The notes below the pieces were generated by a model. It was not told where the DNA came from. It searched no databases and saw only the letters and a list, made by a program, of their open reading frames with translations. Below are positions 1 to 12,982 of a stretch of 64,000 bases of DNA, piece after piece. How positions within the stretch are numbered: position 1 is the first letter of the stretch; every line of letters starts with the position of its first letter. The stretch is from positions 391,390 to 455,389 of the forward strand of contig JAEQBH010000725.1 of the NCBI GenBank assembly GCA_016808115.1, written 5' to 3'. A program made the translations under genes and the position numbers. This DNA is from Tetrastigma voinierianum. Taxonomy: Eukaryota; Streptophyta; Magnoliopsida; Vitales; Vitaceae.

Positions 1-2779
1 TGATCTTAATCACAGCCTTTCTCCATCCATAACTCTACTTTGTGCCGAGCGGCCCAGCCTCATTCTCGGGCCTCTCCAGACAAAGGCCCGGAAGGTTTCA
101 ATGGGCGCGCCTTCTCGGGTTTGTGGAGCGGGCCTCATGAGCCCATTTTTCAAACCCTATCAAACCATATTTTAATTTAATTAAAATGAATAACTTTGTA
201 GTATAGAAGTGTAATAATATCAATAAAAATTAAAAAAAAAATTGAAAATATAATGTACTTACAAGAAAATAAAAACCATTTTCTACCAAAATTTCATCAA
301 ATGACTACTTGTAACATGTTGTTATGCCTTAATGATCACCCTAAGAAAAAAATGTCTTTTCCCCTTTGAAAGCAAGGTATAAGATACAAAGCACATTCAA
401 AAAGATGGAAAAAATGCTAAAACATGAATATGCCAAGTCTTGTGAAAAATCACAATCTATTTAAAACAGATTCGTCGATCTTTTTTGGTGCTTAGAGAAT
501 TTTAGTGCGTGTATGTCTCCTAGGATAAAACAGTATAAAGTAATACCAAAACACCTCGATGTTAATTTGACAAACTAAAACTATGTTGGAGTTTATCACC
601 AAACCTCCAACACTCATACTAACGCCGAACATAACATAACTCATACAAGGCACCAAAAACCATAGAAAACCTTTTCTTTTATAGACAATAAAGGACTTTT
701 AACCCTCAAGCAAACCAAATGCTTTGACTTTTTTTTTTGGTCAGGTTATAAAGTGTTTTAAGTGAGTCTGTGCACATACGAAATACACATTTAAGCAATA
801 CCATACCCAAACTAAGCCTCATTCTAATCGAGATAGAGATAGACCATAAAAACAGTAAAATTATATCATAGAACACAGCTACATTCCTAAGATTCGATCT
901 CGAGACTTATAATTAAACTAGAAAATACCTTAATCATCTCACCAACACTGTAAAAGCTTTGATTTTTGGGGCCTTTAAACTTTTATATCAAATAAATGTC
1001 ACACATTCGTTTATAATGAATGTCAATGTCATTCACACTACACTTTTAACGTTTATTAAAAAAATAATAATAATTGAGCGTTCGTTTGGTGGTGTTTGGA
1101 TAGTGTTTTTGGTGCTTTTAACGTTTCAAAACTTTTGTTTTTCAAATATTAGAACCACCAAAATACATAGTTAATAAACACTTATATTTAATAGGATTAT
1201 ATAACTCAAGTCAAGTGTTTAGCTGTCAAAAAACTATTATGCTTGTTTAATTTATATTCATTTTTAAATTTTAATTATATAAAATTGATATATTTTATAA
1301 ATAAATGAAATAATATAAATCTTAACCATTGTCTATTTATTTTCAAACTGCCTTATAACTGCCTTTAATCCAATAATATACTAATTTTAAACAAGTTTTT
1401 ATTGTAATTGTTTCTGTAACAACTTTGGCATTTTTCATGAAAATGTCGAAAATTGAAGAAAATCATCCTGTTAAAGTCAGAAGAATTTTTGAACAGACAA
1501 TTTATAGTGTTATTAATGGTTAATACAATTTTTTTAATCAAGAAAATTATTGATTTCAAAAATTTTATTAAAAAAATATGAAACCAAATAGACTAAAGGC
1601 TCCTTCTGCAAAATTTACATTTAAATAAACAAGTCAAAAAAAAAAAAACGAGGTTGGCTCTAGGTAGAAAAGAGAGTTGGGTCTTTGACTTTTGAAAATA
1701 AAATTAAAATAAGTAATTAAGAAAAAATGGAAAAGATAATCCATAATCTAATAATAGTTTGACGTTATTTTACCTTAAAAGGAGACATGAGGATAAATCA
1801 TACCACTTTCTAACATCGTTCACAATGAATGAAGAACCTTTTATATATGTTTTGAAAATATTATGGAATAGGATAGTATATTGTATTCACTATTCCATGT
1901 TTGGTTGGTAAGAAAATTAAATAAGATATAAAATCAAAATAAGTAATTCCGAAATAACCGGAAAAAAAATGATTGCTTATGGTTGTGGGAAAATAATAAG
2001 AAAAGAAAAAATGATTTTTTTTTTTTTTTTATGTTTGATTGCCTAATGAAAATTATTAAATAAAATTACTTAGAAACTTATATATTTTAATTATTTAATT
2101 TATATTTTGATGAATTATAAGCCCTTGGGCCTCACTTAAGTGGTAAAATAGTGTAATAGACACAAGGGAGAACCATGATCGCCTAAGATTATGGTAATAC
2201 ATATCCATGTAGAAAAAAAAGACCGTCCGCTTATTTTAAAAATATAAATATGGATTATGATAATCTACGCCTCTCATCAATTACAGTGCTCCTAAGCACT
2301 TTCGACTCCGGCGCCGGCGCATTTCAGATTCAAATTTCCATTTGGTAGTATGATCAGATGTTAAATCCATTTCAGTTTAAGTTCTCCTAATAAGTTAACT
2401 TACCCGTTATTTGTCTCTATTCGTATTTAAATTCATTAATCACACTTGTACATTTATTCTTTATAACTTGGCGACTTTAGGTTTTTATTTCATAATTTCC
2501 AATTTTTTTTGCCTTTTTCACTTGGGTTTATTTTCTGATTCAATTAATTTCTCATTTTAAGATTTAATATTTTGTATTTAGATTTTAAATACTAGCACAA
2601 TTTAATCAACATTCATTTAACAATTCCCGAAAAATATCAAAGTTGGCTCAATTTATATCTGGAATATATAATAAAAATTATTAAAAATATTATAGGGTAT
2701 TTTTGGAGCGTTACAAATATAGAGAGCGTCATTTTACCAATTATTATGAAGCATCATAATGCCTCCTTATACCGAAAGT
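1..2779. other. AT-rich intergenic DNA, no gene seen
   Basis: I see no gene here. The first 170 bases are much richer in G and C than what follows and look like the edge of a repeat. The rest is AT-rich with poly-A and poly-T runs. A short GC-rich patch lies near 2,280-2,335. A stretch at about 2,110-2,220 resembles a worn tRNA-derived SINE, but I cannot set its ends. Open frames here are short and low in complexity. Confidence 0.6.
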
Positions 2780-5700
2780 AGTAACAATTAATCATATTAA
2801 AAATCACCAATCTCGCCTTACCGGATCTATATCATTGCCTAAAGCTAATGCCACGATTCAAACTAATAGACGTGGTCGTGGTCGTGGGCGTATATATTTT
2901 TATGGACGAGGCTAAGGCCGTAGTCGTGGTCGCCATATTTCCTGGAATCAAGGAAATTATAATCAACCCCATAATAAGAAAAAACAACTCACAACCGTGT
3001 TTAATCATTCATAACATACCGAAAGAACTGCGCCACAACAAAAGCGCCATGACATCAACTCTATATGCTAATGAAAGGTCACTAGTCACGTACATGTCAG
3101 ACGACCACAACATTCTCGGCCGACCTTTAATGCCCTCCACTAAATGAAAAGCAGAACCAAACTGGCACTCAACTTTATTACCTAATATGACAATGAACTC
3201 CACGATCCCCTTATCAAGTCCTCCAAGAAGCTAAGCACAATCAAATCGATGACAATTTCATCGATAATGACGCGCAATACCTTAACCTTACTTTGATATC
3301 TCTGACTCTTCAATATCTGCCTAAAATCGACCATTTGATTGGTGATGGTAATGCGCTTATGATTAATATATACGCTATTATGTTACTCTTTATTACATAT
3401 TTAATACAAATTGAGTTATTCTATTTAAATTATAAGCCTTTCTTCTTTGAAGATACTGATCATTCTCCGAGATGCATGTCTTGTTATTGACGCGCCACAA
3501 CTCACACAATTTTACGTGATAAGAAATATTTTTCAAACTTAACTTTAGTTTCATTTAATGTTCAAACTATCTTAGGTCTCATTGACCTAATTAAAGGCTC
3601 CGGAAGTGCTACTATTGTTCTGCCTAATGGCACCAAGTTTCAAATTGATGATGTCCTTTATTATAATAAATCTAATTGAAATTTACTTAGTTTCAAGGAT
3701 ATTCGTTGAAATGGATATCACATTGAAACTATGAGTCATAATGGAAATGAGTATTTATCACATCGGGCAAAACAAATCTTTAGAACAATTAATTCTTTTC
3801 TATCATATGGATTATATCAACAACTATTAGACCTTCTTTAATCTCACGTTGTCAGCGAACCGTGGTTCAACGACTCCAAAAACATTTTATCATGGGCATG
3901 AACAAATTTTGGACACCCGAGACTTTCAATGATGCGTCGTATAGTTCAAAATCCTAATAGGCATCCATTAACGAGCAGACAAATTTTGAAATCTCATAAT
4001 TTTAATTGTACTGTTTGTTCTCAAGACAAATTAATTATTAAACCATCTTTTATAAAGATTGCGTCTAAATCCTCTGCATTTCTGTAACTTATTCGGCGGA
4101 TATTTGCTGCCTATTTACCCACTTAGCGGATCTTTGTTATTTTGTATTGGCTTTAATTGATGCGTCTACTAGAGGAACCCACGAAGCGTGCACTCTTTCT
4201 AATTCCTGAATGTCGTGATTTGCCGGACATTAGCCCAGATAATTGCCTTGTATAATAAATCGATCATCCTATCAACACAATTAGTCTTGATAATGCTAGT
4301 GAATTCTCATCTAAAGCTTTCCTTTATTATTGTATGTCCATCGGAATTGATGTTCAATACTTAATTTTTCATGTTCATACTCAAAATGGGTTGATTAAAT
4401 CCTTTATCAAACGTCTACAATTAATTGCTAGACCATTACTTTTGAACACCAAATTGCCTTTACTTCCGGGCATTCGTAATGCTATTATTCATGTTGCGAA
4501 TTTAATTCGCCTTCGTCCTACAACCAATCAAGATTTATCCCCATTACAATGTGTTATAGGTTATCAACCTAATATTTCACATTTACATGCTTTTGATTGT
4601 GCTGTTTATGTTCCCCTTGCACCCATTCATCGAACTAAACTAGGTCCTCAACATCGTCTTAGTATTTATGTTGGTTTTCGATCTTCATATATTATTAACT
4701 ATATCGAGCCTCTCACATGTGAGGTTTTTACTACTCGATTTGCAGATTTTTATTTTAATGAAGAAGTTTTCCCGCCATTAGGGGGAGAAAAGCCACTCAT
4801 AATAATGATTTAGAAATTACATTACATCGAATCATATTTTTCTATCTCGACTCCCAACAAGCAATATGAATTAGAGGTCCAAAAGATAATTCATTTACAA
4901 AATCTTGCAAATTGATTATTTGATGCATTTATTGATTCAAAAAATGTTACAAAAATCATATACCACTTTAAATATCCCAAAGATTTGGACAAATTTCAAT
5001 GAAAATTGAAATATACGCGACTAACGAGCCTAAGCCACAATTAAACGGATTCACCTATTTACTAAAAATATACAATTCCTATAAAAAGGAAAAGTGTTAA
5101 ATTCAATGGCTCCTAAAGAGCATACAAATGTGAAATGATTAAATGATGAACTAATAACCCCTGCAGAGGCATCAATTGAACAATTATCTCATGAGATTGT
5201 ACCGATACATAATAATGAAGAAATATTTATTAATTATATACATAAGGGTAAAATATGGGATCGAAATACCATCCTTATAGATGATGCTTTTTCTTTCAAA
5301 GTGGCTATAGACATCATAAGCAATGATGAAGATCATGAGCCACAAAATATGAATAAATGTCGACGTCGAAATGATTTGTTAAAATGAAAATAAGCAATTC
5401 AAACAGAGTTAAAATCACTGGATAAATGAGAGGTATTTAGACTAGTAGTTCAAACACCTAAAGATATAAAACCTATTGAGGCCTGATAGATATTCAGATA
5501 AAAACGAAACGAAGAAACGAACGCTACGATATAAAGTGACGCCTGCGGCCTAAGGCTTCTCACAAAGACATATAATTGATTATGATGAGAAGTATTCTCC
5601 CGTAATTGATGCAACTACATTTCGTTATTTAATATATTTAGCGGTCTCCGGATTACTTGATATGCGGTTGATGGACGTAGCCACGCCATTTATAATGATC

Positions 5701-7258
5701 TATCGATACTCAATGTGATATATGAAAATTTCGAAATATTCAAATTAATTCGAAGAATGACTAAAAACCACAAGCATTTATTCAATCAAGTTACAATTAT
5801 CTTTATATTTGACAAATAAATTCTACGAATGCGGTATAATCATTTGCGCATTTGCTCAAAAATGATATGCGAATAATTTAATTTACTCCGTAATGCGTTT
5901 ATCAAGAAAGTAGAAGAATTAGATTGGTAATTATCACGATATGCGGATGATTTGAATTGACGACTCGAAGAACTCATCAAAAAAATTGACTACTTAAATA
6001 AAGAATTTGAAACGAAAGACTTAAAACAAAATATCGGTTTCTGGCCGCAGACAAGAGATATTCATATGGTGTATTAATCCATTAATCAACATATATGTAA
6101 AAGTCCTGCCGCTCATACGAATAAATCACATCCCCTGCATTCTACTGGGCTGTTAGGTCGCTGTCACCAAAGATCCGCTTTGGCCTAAAGAAGAAAAATG
6201 AATAATCGTCGGTCCCTAAGACCATATCTCAAATAAGATTATGTGTCTGTTCGATCTTTGCAAATTATACTGACTCATATCATTTCTCAATATAATTTAC
6301 TAACAAGATACAATTCAACTCCAACTAAAAGACACTGAAACGGAATTAAACATGTATTAAGATATTTCTCTAGGACATGTGACATGAGATTGTTTTATTC
6401 CAAAACATTGGAACCATAATTTTTCGGTTATGCAGATGCAGGTTATCTTTCGGACCCTCACAAAGCTCGATCACAAACATGATACATATTTATTTATGAA
6501 AATACTGCTATATCCTGAAGGGAAGTAAAACAAATATTGGTGGCCACCTCCTCAAACTATTCAACATCACGTACAAGCTTAATCAAACGCTGCTTCGTTG
6601 AGATCCATGATACAATACATTAAAATCACGAATTATCTTCTATCATTTAACAAACCAAAGAAGATATGAAGATAACGCTACGGTATCACAAGTAAAGCTC
6701 GTATGATATATTGTGCATCGAACTAAACACATTTCACTAAAAAATTTATACTCCGAACTTCATAACAGCGCATAAATCAATACGCAATGTGACATAGCGC
6801 CCAAAACGACAATCTATCAGATGATGCATAAAGCCCCGCCACTGTTACAAAATAACATTCAAGTTAAACTTATACACCGGGACAACATGCCACAAATAAA
6901 AGATCTTTAAAACGGCGATTACGCCACTATTCTATAGACCAAAGATGCTAAAGATATCGCACTATTTCCTTCTTCATCATTATATCCCACGCTTTATTAC
7001 AAGAAAGTTTTTAATGGCATAAAGATTAACTATCTAAATTATCACATGTTGTGAGCATTATAAATACCAATAAAAATGTAAATAACCATACATTTACCTA
7101 ATCATTATATATACTTACTATCAGATTAACGGGGGTTAATTTCTATATATATATATATATATATGAGATCCCAGATAATTAAAGATAAAGAGAATAGAGA
7201 CCTCTTGAGTTATCTCTTTCTTCTCTCAAATTTTCTCTTCCTTTCATTCTTTATAACA
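2780..7258 (+). mobile_element. Degenerate Ty1/copia retrotransposon relic (copia A)
   Basis: Read across frames on the plus strand, copia domains appear in the usual order. There is an Arg-Gly-rich gag tail (about 2,860-2,940), a protease-to-GAG-pre-integrase stretch (about 3,480-3,960), and a CxxC-type zinc-binding remnant (about 4,010). The integrase C-terminus follows at 4,334-4,813. Reverse transcriptase is at about 5,560-6,060, with a damaged YVDD box read as YADDLN near 5,940. RNase H-like sequence is at about 6,300-6,600. A G-rich tract near 7,130 and a CT-rich stretch ending near 7,258 may be the polypurine tract and a 3' LTR remnant. No clear 5' LTR was found. The element is riddled with stops and frameshifts and cannot encode working proteins. 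End coordinates are approximate. Confidence 0.8.
4334..4813 (+). pseudogene. Integrase C-terminal fragment of copia A
   Basis: This 159-codon stretch is the longest readable piece of copia A. It covers the part of the polyprotein after the integrase catalytic core. Visible signatures are HVHTQNG near the start, SPLQ...GYQPNISHL in the middle, FDCAVYVPLAP, and GIYVGF-like IYVGFRS before the linker to reverse transcriptase. The usual spacing of these blocks is kept. Flanking frames are broken, so it is a surviving fragment and not an independent gene. The first ATG is incidental. Confidence 0.8.
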
Positions 7259-7320
7259 TAACCAAAATTTATATTTATTTATTATTTTTGAAGAATTCTC
7301 CCTCAAAATAAAATCCTCCA

Positions 7321-7699
7321 CATAATAATTACTTGGTTTAAGAAATTGGTATCAATAAATAAACCCATATTCACACTCACCTAAATATGAACTAAAATTA
7401 AAAAATTCAATTTTATTTAAAAAATATAAAATTGAAATTGAAATTGGCATTTCAAAAATTATTAAAATTAGATTAACAATTGGACAGACATTTTATTTAC
7501 ATAATAATTACATAGTGGAAGAAATTGGTATCAATAAATAAAATCATATTCACACTCACCTCATATGAACTAAAATAATAAATTAAATTTAGTTTTTTAA
7601 TACATAAATTAAATTTAGTTTGAAAACATATAAAATTTTATTTGAAATTGACATTTCAAAAAATAATAATTAATATTAACAATTGGACAGATATTTATC
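7321..7699. repeat. Tandem duplication, two units of about 179-200 bp
   Basis: Unit 1 starts at 7,321 and unit 2 at 7,500. Both open with the same CATAATAATTAC block. Both then carry the same series of words in the same order: AAATTGGTATCAATAAATAA, TCACACTCACCT, TATGAACTAAAAT, CATTTCAAAAA and AACAATTGGACAGA. They differ by point changes and small AT indels. The block follows directly after the copia A 3' end and has no coding potential. Confidence 0.85.
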
Positions 7700-8419
7700 C
7701 ATAAACGATAACATTCAAATATATTTGCATTACATCTTAAAGAAATGAATAATTAATGAAATCTTGGAATTTGGGTCATGCTACAGAAAACTTGCCCCTC
7801 ACTCAGCCAAACATAATTAAAATTTTAAATATTATATTTCGAAATAAACTTTTTTATACTTTAAGGTATTTGAAAATATATTAAATTACTAATTTTCAAA
7901 ATTATCAGTTTTCAAATATTCACTATCTTTATATAAAATAAGGATAAAAATAATAAATTTTAAATCATGAAATTTCAAATAAGTATCTTTGTAAGGATTA
8001 GACAATATTTATTCACCATATAATAATATCAAAATATAAAAACATGCTTGGAATTCAAATATTAATAAAATAAATAATTTATTACTAATTTACATTTAAA
8101 CTAACATCTCTTTATATGTAAAGATTTAAGACAATTACTTATTTACAGTTGCGCGGAGTTGGAGCTTTTGGTAAACTGGACGCCAACGGCATATTAAAAT
8201 CCAGTTAAATAAAAAACCCCACACCGGTCTGACTGGTCACCGAATCCCAGCTCGACTCTATCGCCCCCATGCCTGTCCACCGGCACGGCCGGTTTCCCCC
8301 CGAAACTCAAAATTGAAATTCATTTCATGTAAATTTCAACGTCATTTCACAAACCCCATACGCTCCCAAATGCCACATAAATTCAACTCAAATTCATCTC
8401 CATTTCATTTCACTCCAGT

Positions 8420-9644
8420 TCAAAACCCTCCCCTGTGTCTCTTACACTCTCTCTTTCTCTCAAGAACGTCTATCAAACTCTCCTCAATCGCAACAGCGGA
8501 GCAGCTCTGTACAGAGTCAAAGGGGTTTTATGGCTTCTTGATGTTGTTTGCTGAGCTCATTTTCAGTTCATATATTCTCGTATTTTGTAAGTGGCTTTAG
8601 CTTTGATGAATTTCTTGGTATTTCTATTGAATTAGGTCTTCCCTGTTTGAAGTAGCTAATTGATAATTTGGAATTTTTGTTGGCTATGAATCGATTGGGA
8701 CTTGGTTGTGTGCTTTTATTTATTATTTTCTTTCTTTCTTCTCTGCTTGGTTGGTGAGAAAGCGAGGGAAAAGAAAGGAAGGATGAGCTTATTTGTGAAT
8801 GTAATAACGGAAGGATGATTATTTTTTCCATTTGAAGTAAGCTTAGGTTTATTGTTTAATTTTTGGCTTCAAATAGTGAAGTTGTGTGTGTTTTCCCATC
8901 TTGTTCCCAATAAACCGTTTGAAGGATTTGGGTTTTATGTACAATTGAAAAAAAGATCAGATTTTATTGATGAAGAATGAAACTCGAGATTTTTTTCTTT
9001 GATTTTTCTACTTTTTCGCAGGAACCATATACTTTTTCGCAGGAACCATATAGCGATGGATTTTCGCTTCCTGATGCTATAAGAATTTATTTTCTACGGT
9101 ATCAACTTTCAATAGGTCTTTTGAAGTATGTCTCCCAGTCTAATCAATCTTTGCGGAATCATGATTCGAGCTAGGAGACCATATTCCATATCTTTTATTA
9201 GCTTCTTGTTTTCTCTTTGATAATTTTCTATATCTAGTTTTCTCAATATCCGATTCGGATAAGATTGAGTTCAATGATGGAGATTATTATTTTTCTATTT
9301 TAGCACATGAGAATTTTATTACCATTTTTGTCGGTTATTCCTTGTTTCTTTAAGTATACGTTTCTCAAAAACCCTAATTGTTGATTGACTAGTGCTTTTC
9401 TGAACAGTTTTGAAACCTTCCTTGGAATTCAAAGGCGAGTTCCTTCTATTGTCTGCTATGGTTCCCCAGATTGTTGTCAGATCTTGTTAATATAATCCCG
9501 ATTGAGATTAGCATCTTTAAGTTAATCATTTCTCGTGGAAGAATGAAGAATGATGCTGAGCAAATGATTTTATTTGCATATTCTATATTGGTATTTGATT
9601 CTAAATGGTTTGTCTGTTCATTTTGATTTTCAGTTAATTGAAGC
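8420..9644 (+). other. 5' leader exon and leader intron of the CCCH gene
   Basis: A CT-rich leader (about 8,430-8,586) ends at a consensus donor, GTAAGT, whose GT starts at 8,587. The matching acceptor TTTTCAG ends at 9,633, eleven bases before the start codon at 9,645. The intron of about 1.05 kb is T-rich, as plant introns are. The transcription start is not visible; I place it near 8,420 because the pyrimidine-rich tract begins there. Leader introns are common in this gene family, so I read 8,420-9,644 as one transcript leader. Confidence 0.6.
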
Positions 9645-11809
9645 ATGTGTAGTGGTCCGAAGAAGATAGATCCCAAGACTCCCGCCCCATCTTCGACCCC
9701 AGAAACCAACACTGCAACCAAAGATATGAATAAGTTATCCGGAGAGAGTGAAACTGAAAATTCATTTTCCTGTTTGCTTGAGTTTGCAGCAAACAATGAT
9801 GTTGAGGGCTTTAGGAACTCTATCGAGCTTAACAGTTCTGCGATTGATGAGATTGGTCTCTGGTATGTTCGTCAAAAGGCATCAAAACTGATGGTTCTTG
9901 AACACAGAACTCCACTAATGGTGGCAGCCATGTATGGTAGCGTTGATATTGTGAAGCTGATACTTTCTATCTGAGTGGATGTAACCGTAAGTCCCGCGGC
10001 CCGGATAAGAGTACTGCCCTTCACTGTGCTGTGTCTGGTGGATCCGAGAATGCTGTTGATGTTGTCAAGTTACTTTTACTGGCTGGTGCTGATGCTAACT
10101 CCATGGATGCCAAAGGGTATAGGCCTTTTGATGTTATCAATGTCTCTCCTAAGCTTCCAGATTTGAAAGCTGCCCTTGAAGAACTTCTCAAAAAGGATGA
10201 CTCTGTTTATCAGCAGGATTTCCATAATTCCACTGTGAGTTTGAAATCCAATTCCCCACCTCTCTCATCATCCCCAGATAATTGTTCTCTGTCTGGTGTC
10301 TCAGAGTCGATGTCACCTCCACTTTCATCCAGGCCTAGTGATATCCAGGTTTCTTCCATGCCGGAGAAGAAAGAATACCCAATTGACCCATCTCTTCCTG
10401 ACATCAAGAACAGCATTTATGCAACTGATGAGTTCCGAATGTACTCATTTAAGATCCGGCCTTGCTCCCGAGCATATTCCCATGATTGGACCGAATGTCC
10501 TTTTGTCCATCCAGGTGAGAATGCCCGGAGAAGGGACCCAAGGAAGTTTCATTATAGCTAAAAAGTGTCCAGAGTTTCGAAAGGGGAATCGTAGGCGTGG
10601 GACTTGTGTGAATATGCTCATGGAGTTTTTGAGTGCTGGCCTATCCGTTAGCTGTATAGGACCAGAATCTGCAAGGATGGCACAAGCCGTACGCGCCGGG
10701 TCTGTTTCTTTGCCCACACCTCTGAAGAACTCCGTCCCCTTTATACATCTACAGGATCTGGTGTTGCATCCCCACGATCTGCTGCCTCTGCCGCTAATGC
10801 AATGGACATGGCTTCAGCCTTGAGCTTCTTTCCTTGCTCCTTCAAAGAAGTTTCTTGCCATGTCACCTCAACGACGACATCATTATTACTCAGGCGATCA
10901 TCGATTTACATTGGCGGCAAATAGGTGCACCCATCACCACCCCCAGCGGCCCCCACAAATGATCGTGGCTGATCATCTTTGAGTGCAAGAGACATGCCGG
11001 TTGAGAACTTCAATGTGCTGCAGGATTTTGACATGCAGCAGCAGCAACTCCTTAAGGATTTGTCTCGATTCACACAACCAAATCTCGGTTCTGCAGCTGG
11101 TAATCTGTCTGTTCGATCAAAAGCCCTAACCCCATCAAATCTTGATGAGCTTTTCTCTGCTGAGGTGTCATCTCATCGGTATTCTGATCAGTTTGCTGCT
11201 TCAACTCTTTTCTCCCCATCACATAAATCAGTGGTTCTGAATCAATTCCAGCACCAGCAGGGCATGCTGTCTCCTCTCAAGACAAATGTGTTCTCTCCAA
11301 AGAATGTTGATCATTCTTTCCTGCAAGGCTCCTTTGGTGTTTCATCTCCTGGGGGGATGTCACCTCGAGGAATCGAGCCTCTCTCCCCATCGAGCTCTGG
11401 ATTTTCCTCATTGGCTTATGCTGAGAAGCATCATCAGCACCTACGCAGCCTCAGCTCACGAGATCTTGGTTCCAACGGTTCTGGAATTGCTAGCTCCCCC
11501 ACAAGTTCTGGTCTAAAATGGGAATCCCATAACGGGAAAATAGATTGGTCTGTTCAAGGGGAAGAACTAGCTCGACACTGTAAAACATGTTCAGTTGAGC
11601 AAAACAGGGAGGGGCCTGATGTTTCATGGGTTCAATCACTGGCGAAGGAATCACCTCTGGGTGTCCAAGAAGAAACGACAACCCTGGGCTCAGTTTCAGG
11701 CATGAAACTTTCTGCTGATGGTCTAACTCACCCTCGAGTTGACTCCCTTGATCATGCAGTTTTGGGAGCATGGTTTGAGCAGATGCAACTTGATCAGATT
11801 GTTGCCTAG
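9645..11809 (+). CDS. Ankyrin-repeat tandem CCCH zinc-finger protein (C3H30/C3H56, TZF7-9 type), frameshifted
   Basis: The protein belongs to the plant-specific arginine-rich tandem CCCH zinc-finger family, which acts in mRNA turnover and stress or hormone responses and shuttles between nucleus and cytoplasmic granules. It starts MCSGPKK, as family members do. Two ankyrin repeats follow (about 9,770-10,140; RTPLMVAAMYGSVDIVKL, then ALHCAVSGG and LLLAGADANSMDAKGYRPFDV). A Ser/Pro-rich linker comes next, then the CCCH block (about 10,400-10,720; TECPFVHPGENARRRDPRKF, CEYAHGVFECW, VCFFAHT). A long Ser-rich tail ends with the conserved GAWFEQMQLDQIVA. The total, about 720 codons, is the normal length. 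The frame breaks near 9,970, 10,560, 10,600, 10,645 and between 10,830 and 10,980. At least one break is a shortened homopolymer (GGGG read as GGG near 10,600). Because no domain is missing, I read this as an intact gene with sequence errors. A recent pseudogene is the alternative. Confidence 0.88.
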
Positions 11810-12660
11810 AGAGCAGAAAAAACAAGAAGAAGCCAATTTTTTTCTGAGCTTTCAAATGAGGCAGTAAAAACAGAGTACATATTTTTCTCGACGTTTGCCG
11901 CTGAGGAGCGTTAAGGTAACAGTAACAATAGAGGCAAGAGACTCATGACAGAGATCAGAAAAAGTTATTGATTTTTTTTTCCATTTAATATTTATTATTA
12001 TCACATAAGAAGTCAGGGAAGGAGGAGAAAGCCTATTATGGTTATTCCAAGGACTGAGCCAAATTAGGTATTTTTCTCCCCATATCTCATAAAGTAAAGT
12101 AGGTCTAATTTTTCCCCATAATTTATTATTTTCTCAAAAGAGCTACATATTCTATTTGAAACTAGAAACGTGGGTCTCGGTGCTCCATTTTCTGTTGACT
12201 TTCACTGTCCTGTTCATTCGTTTGAACAAAGTGAGAAGGGGAGAGGAGAGGGGAAAGGAAATATTGTTTTGTTTCTTGCATGTTGGGGTTTTTTGGTTTT
12301 GTCAATGCTTGACCAGGTCATGTGGAAAAGAGGAGCACATTTTTTTGAGGAAGAAGAAGATGGTGGTGCCTTCTGATGTGTTCCATTTGTGAATGAATTA
12401 TTGTAGAGGCTGAAAGTGACAGGATTTTGGGGCATTTGGTTGGTTCTTTTGATGATGTAACATGGAATAAGTTACTATATTGATTGGCACATATTGTTTC
12501 AATGCCGATCATTGTTTTCCCCATCTTGGCTGTCTCTGAATTTATTTTTCTGCTCTTTATTCTTTTGCAGCTCTCTATCTTTGTGTCACTAAAGCATGGG
12601 AAGGATGTGGGATGAGGTGGATCCAAATAGCTGAGATGGTGGTGGATTTTATGGGGGAGG
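11810..12660 (+). other. Probable 3' UTR and downstream region of the CCCH gene
   Basis: This stretch follows the TAG stop directly. It is T-rich with scattered AATAAA-like words and holds no convincing coding sequence. The plus-strand frames near 12,160-12,390 are short and of low complexity and match nothing I recognise. The transcript end cannot be fixed from sequence alone. Confidence 0.4.
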
Positions 12661-12951
12661 TGGAAAGGATTTGATTGTTCCCCCCAAACTCATTGAGAAA
12701 GATCAGGTTCAGGGAGTGTTTGGGAATTTTTTATGAGATGAGATGTGGAACTTGCTTTTCAGATGATACACAGCCTTTGCTGTATCATCTGCAACACAGA
12801 TGCCTCCCCACTCCATCAATCTCCCAATGGGTGACACTCTAAATATCAAATGCTGTGTGGGCCATAACTTCTGAATTTGTATATTGATAATGATGGGGTT
12901 TTGCCCATGGTTGCTGTTTTTAAGGCACTTATCTTGGGCTAGGCTTAAAGG

Positions 12952-12981
<30 letters not shown>
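12952..12981. repeat. (CAT)n microsatellite, about 10 units
   Basis: A perfect CAT trinucleotide run. On the minus strand it reads as a string of ATG codons, which creates a spurious open frame of repeated methionine. It lies in non-coding DNA downstream of the CCCH gene and could serve as a polymorphic marker. Confidence 0.95.

Positions 12982-12982
<1 letters not shown>

Noticed and set aside
2848..3147. Plus-strand open frame of 99 codons
   Set aside because: It lies out of phase over the gag remnant of copia A, whose Arg-Gly tail is readable in another frame.
10210..10717. Minus-strand frames over the CCCH gene
   Set aside because: They are shadows of a conserved coding sequence on the plus strand.
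12709..12981. Minus-strand open frame starting with a run of methionines
   Set aside because: The start is the (CAT)n microsatellite read backwards, and the rest has no domain.
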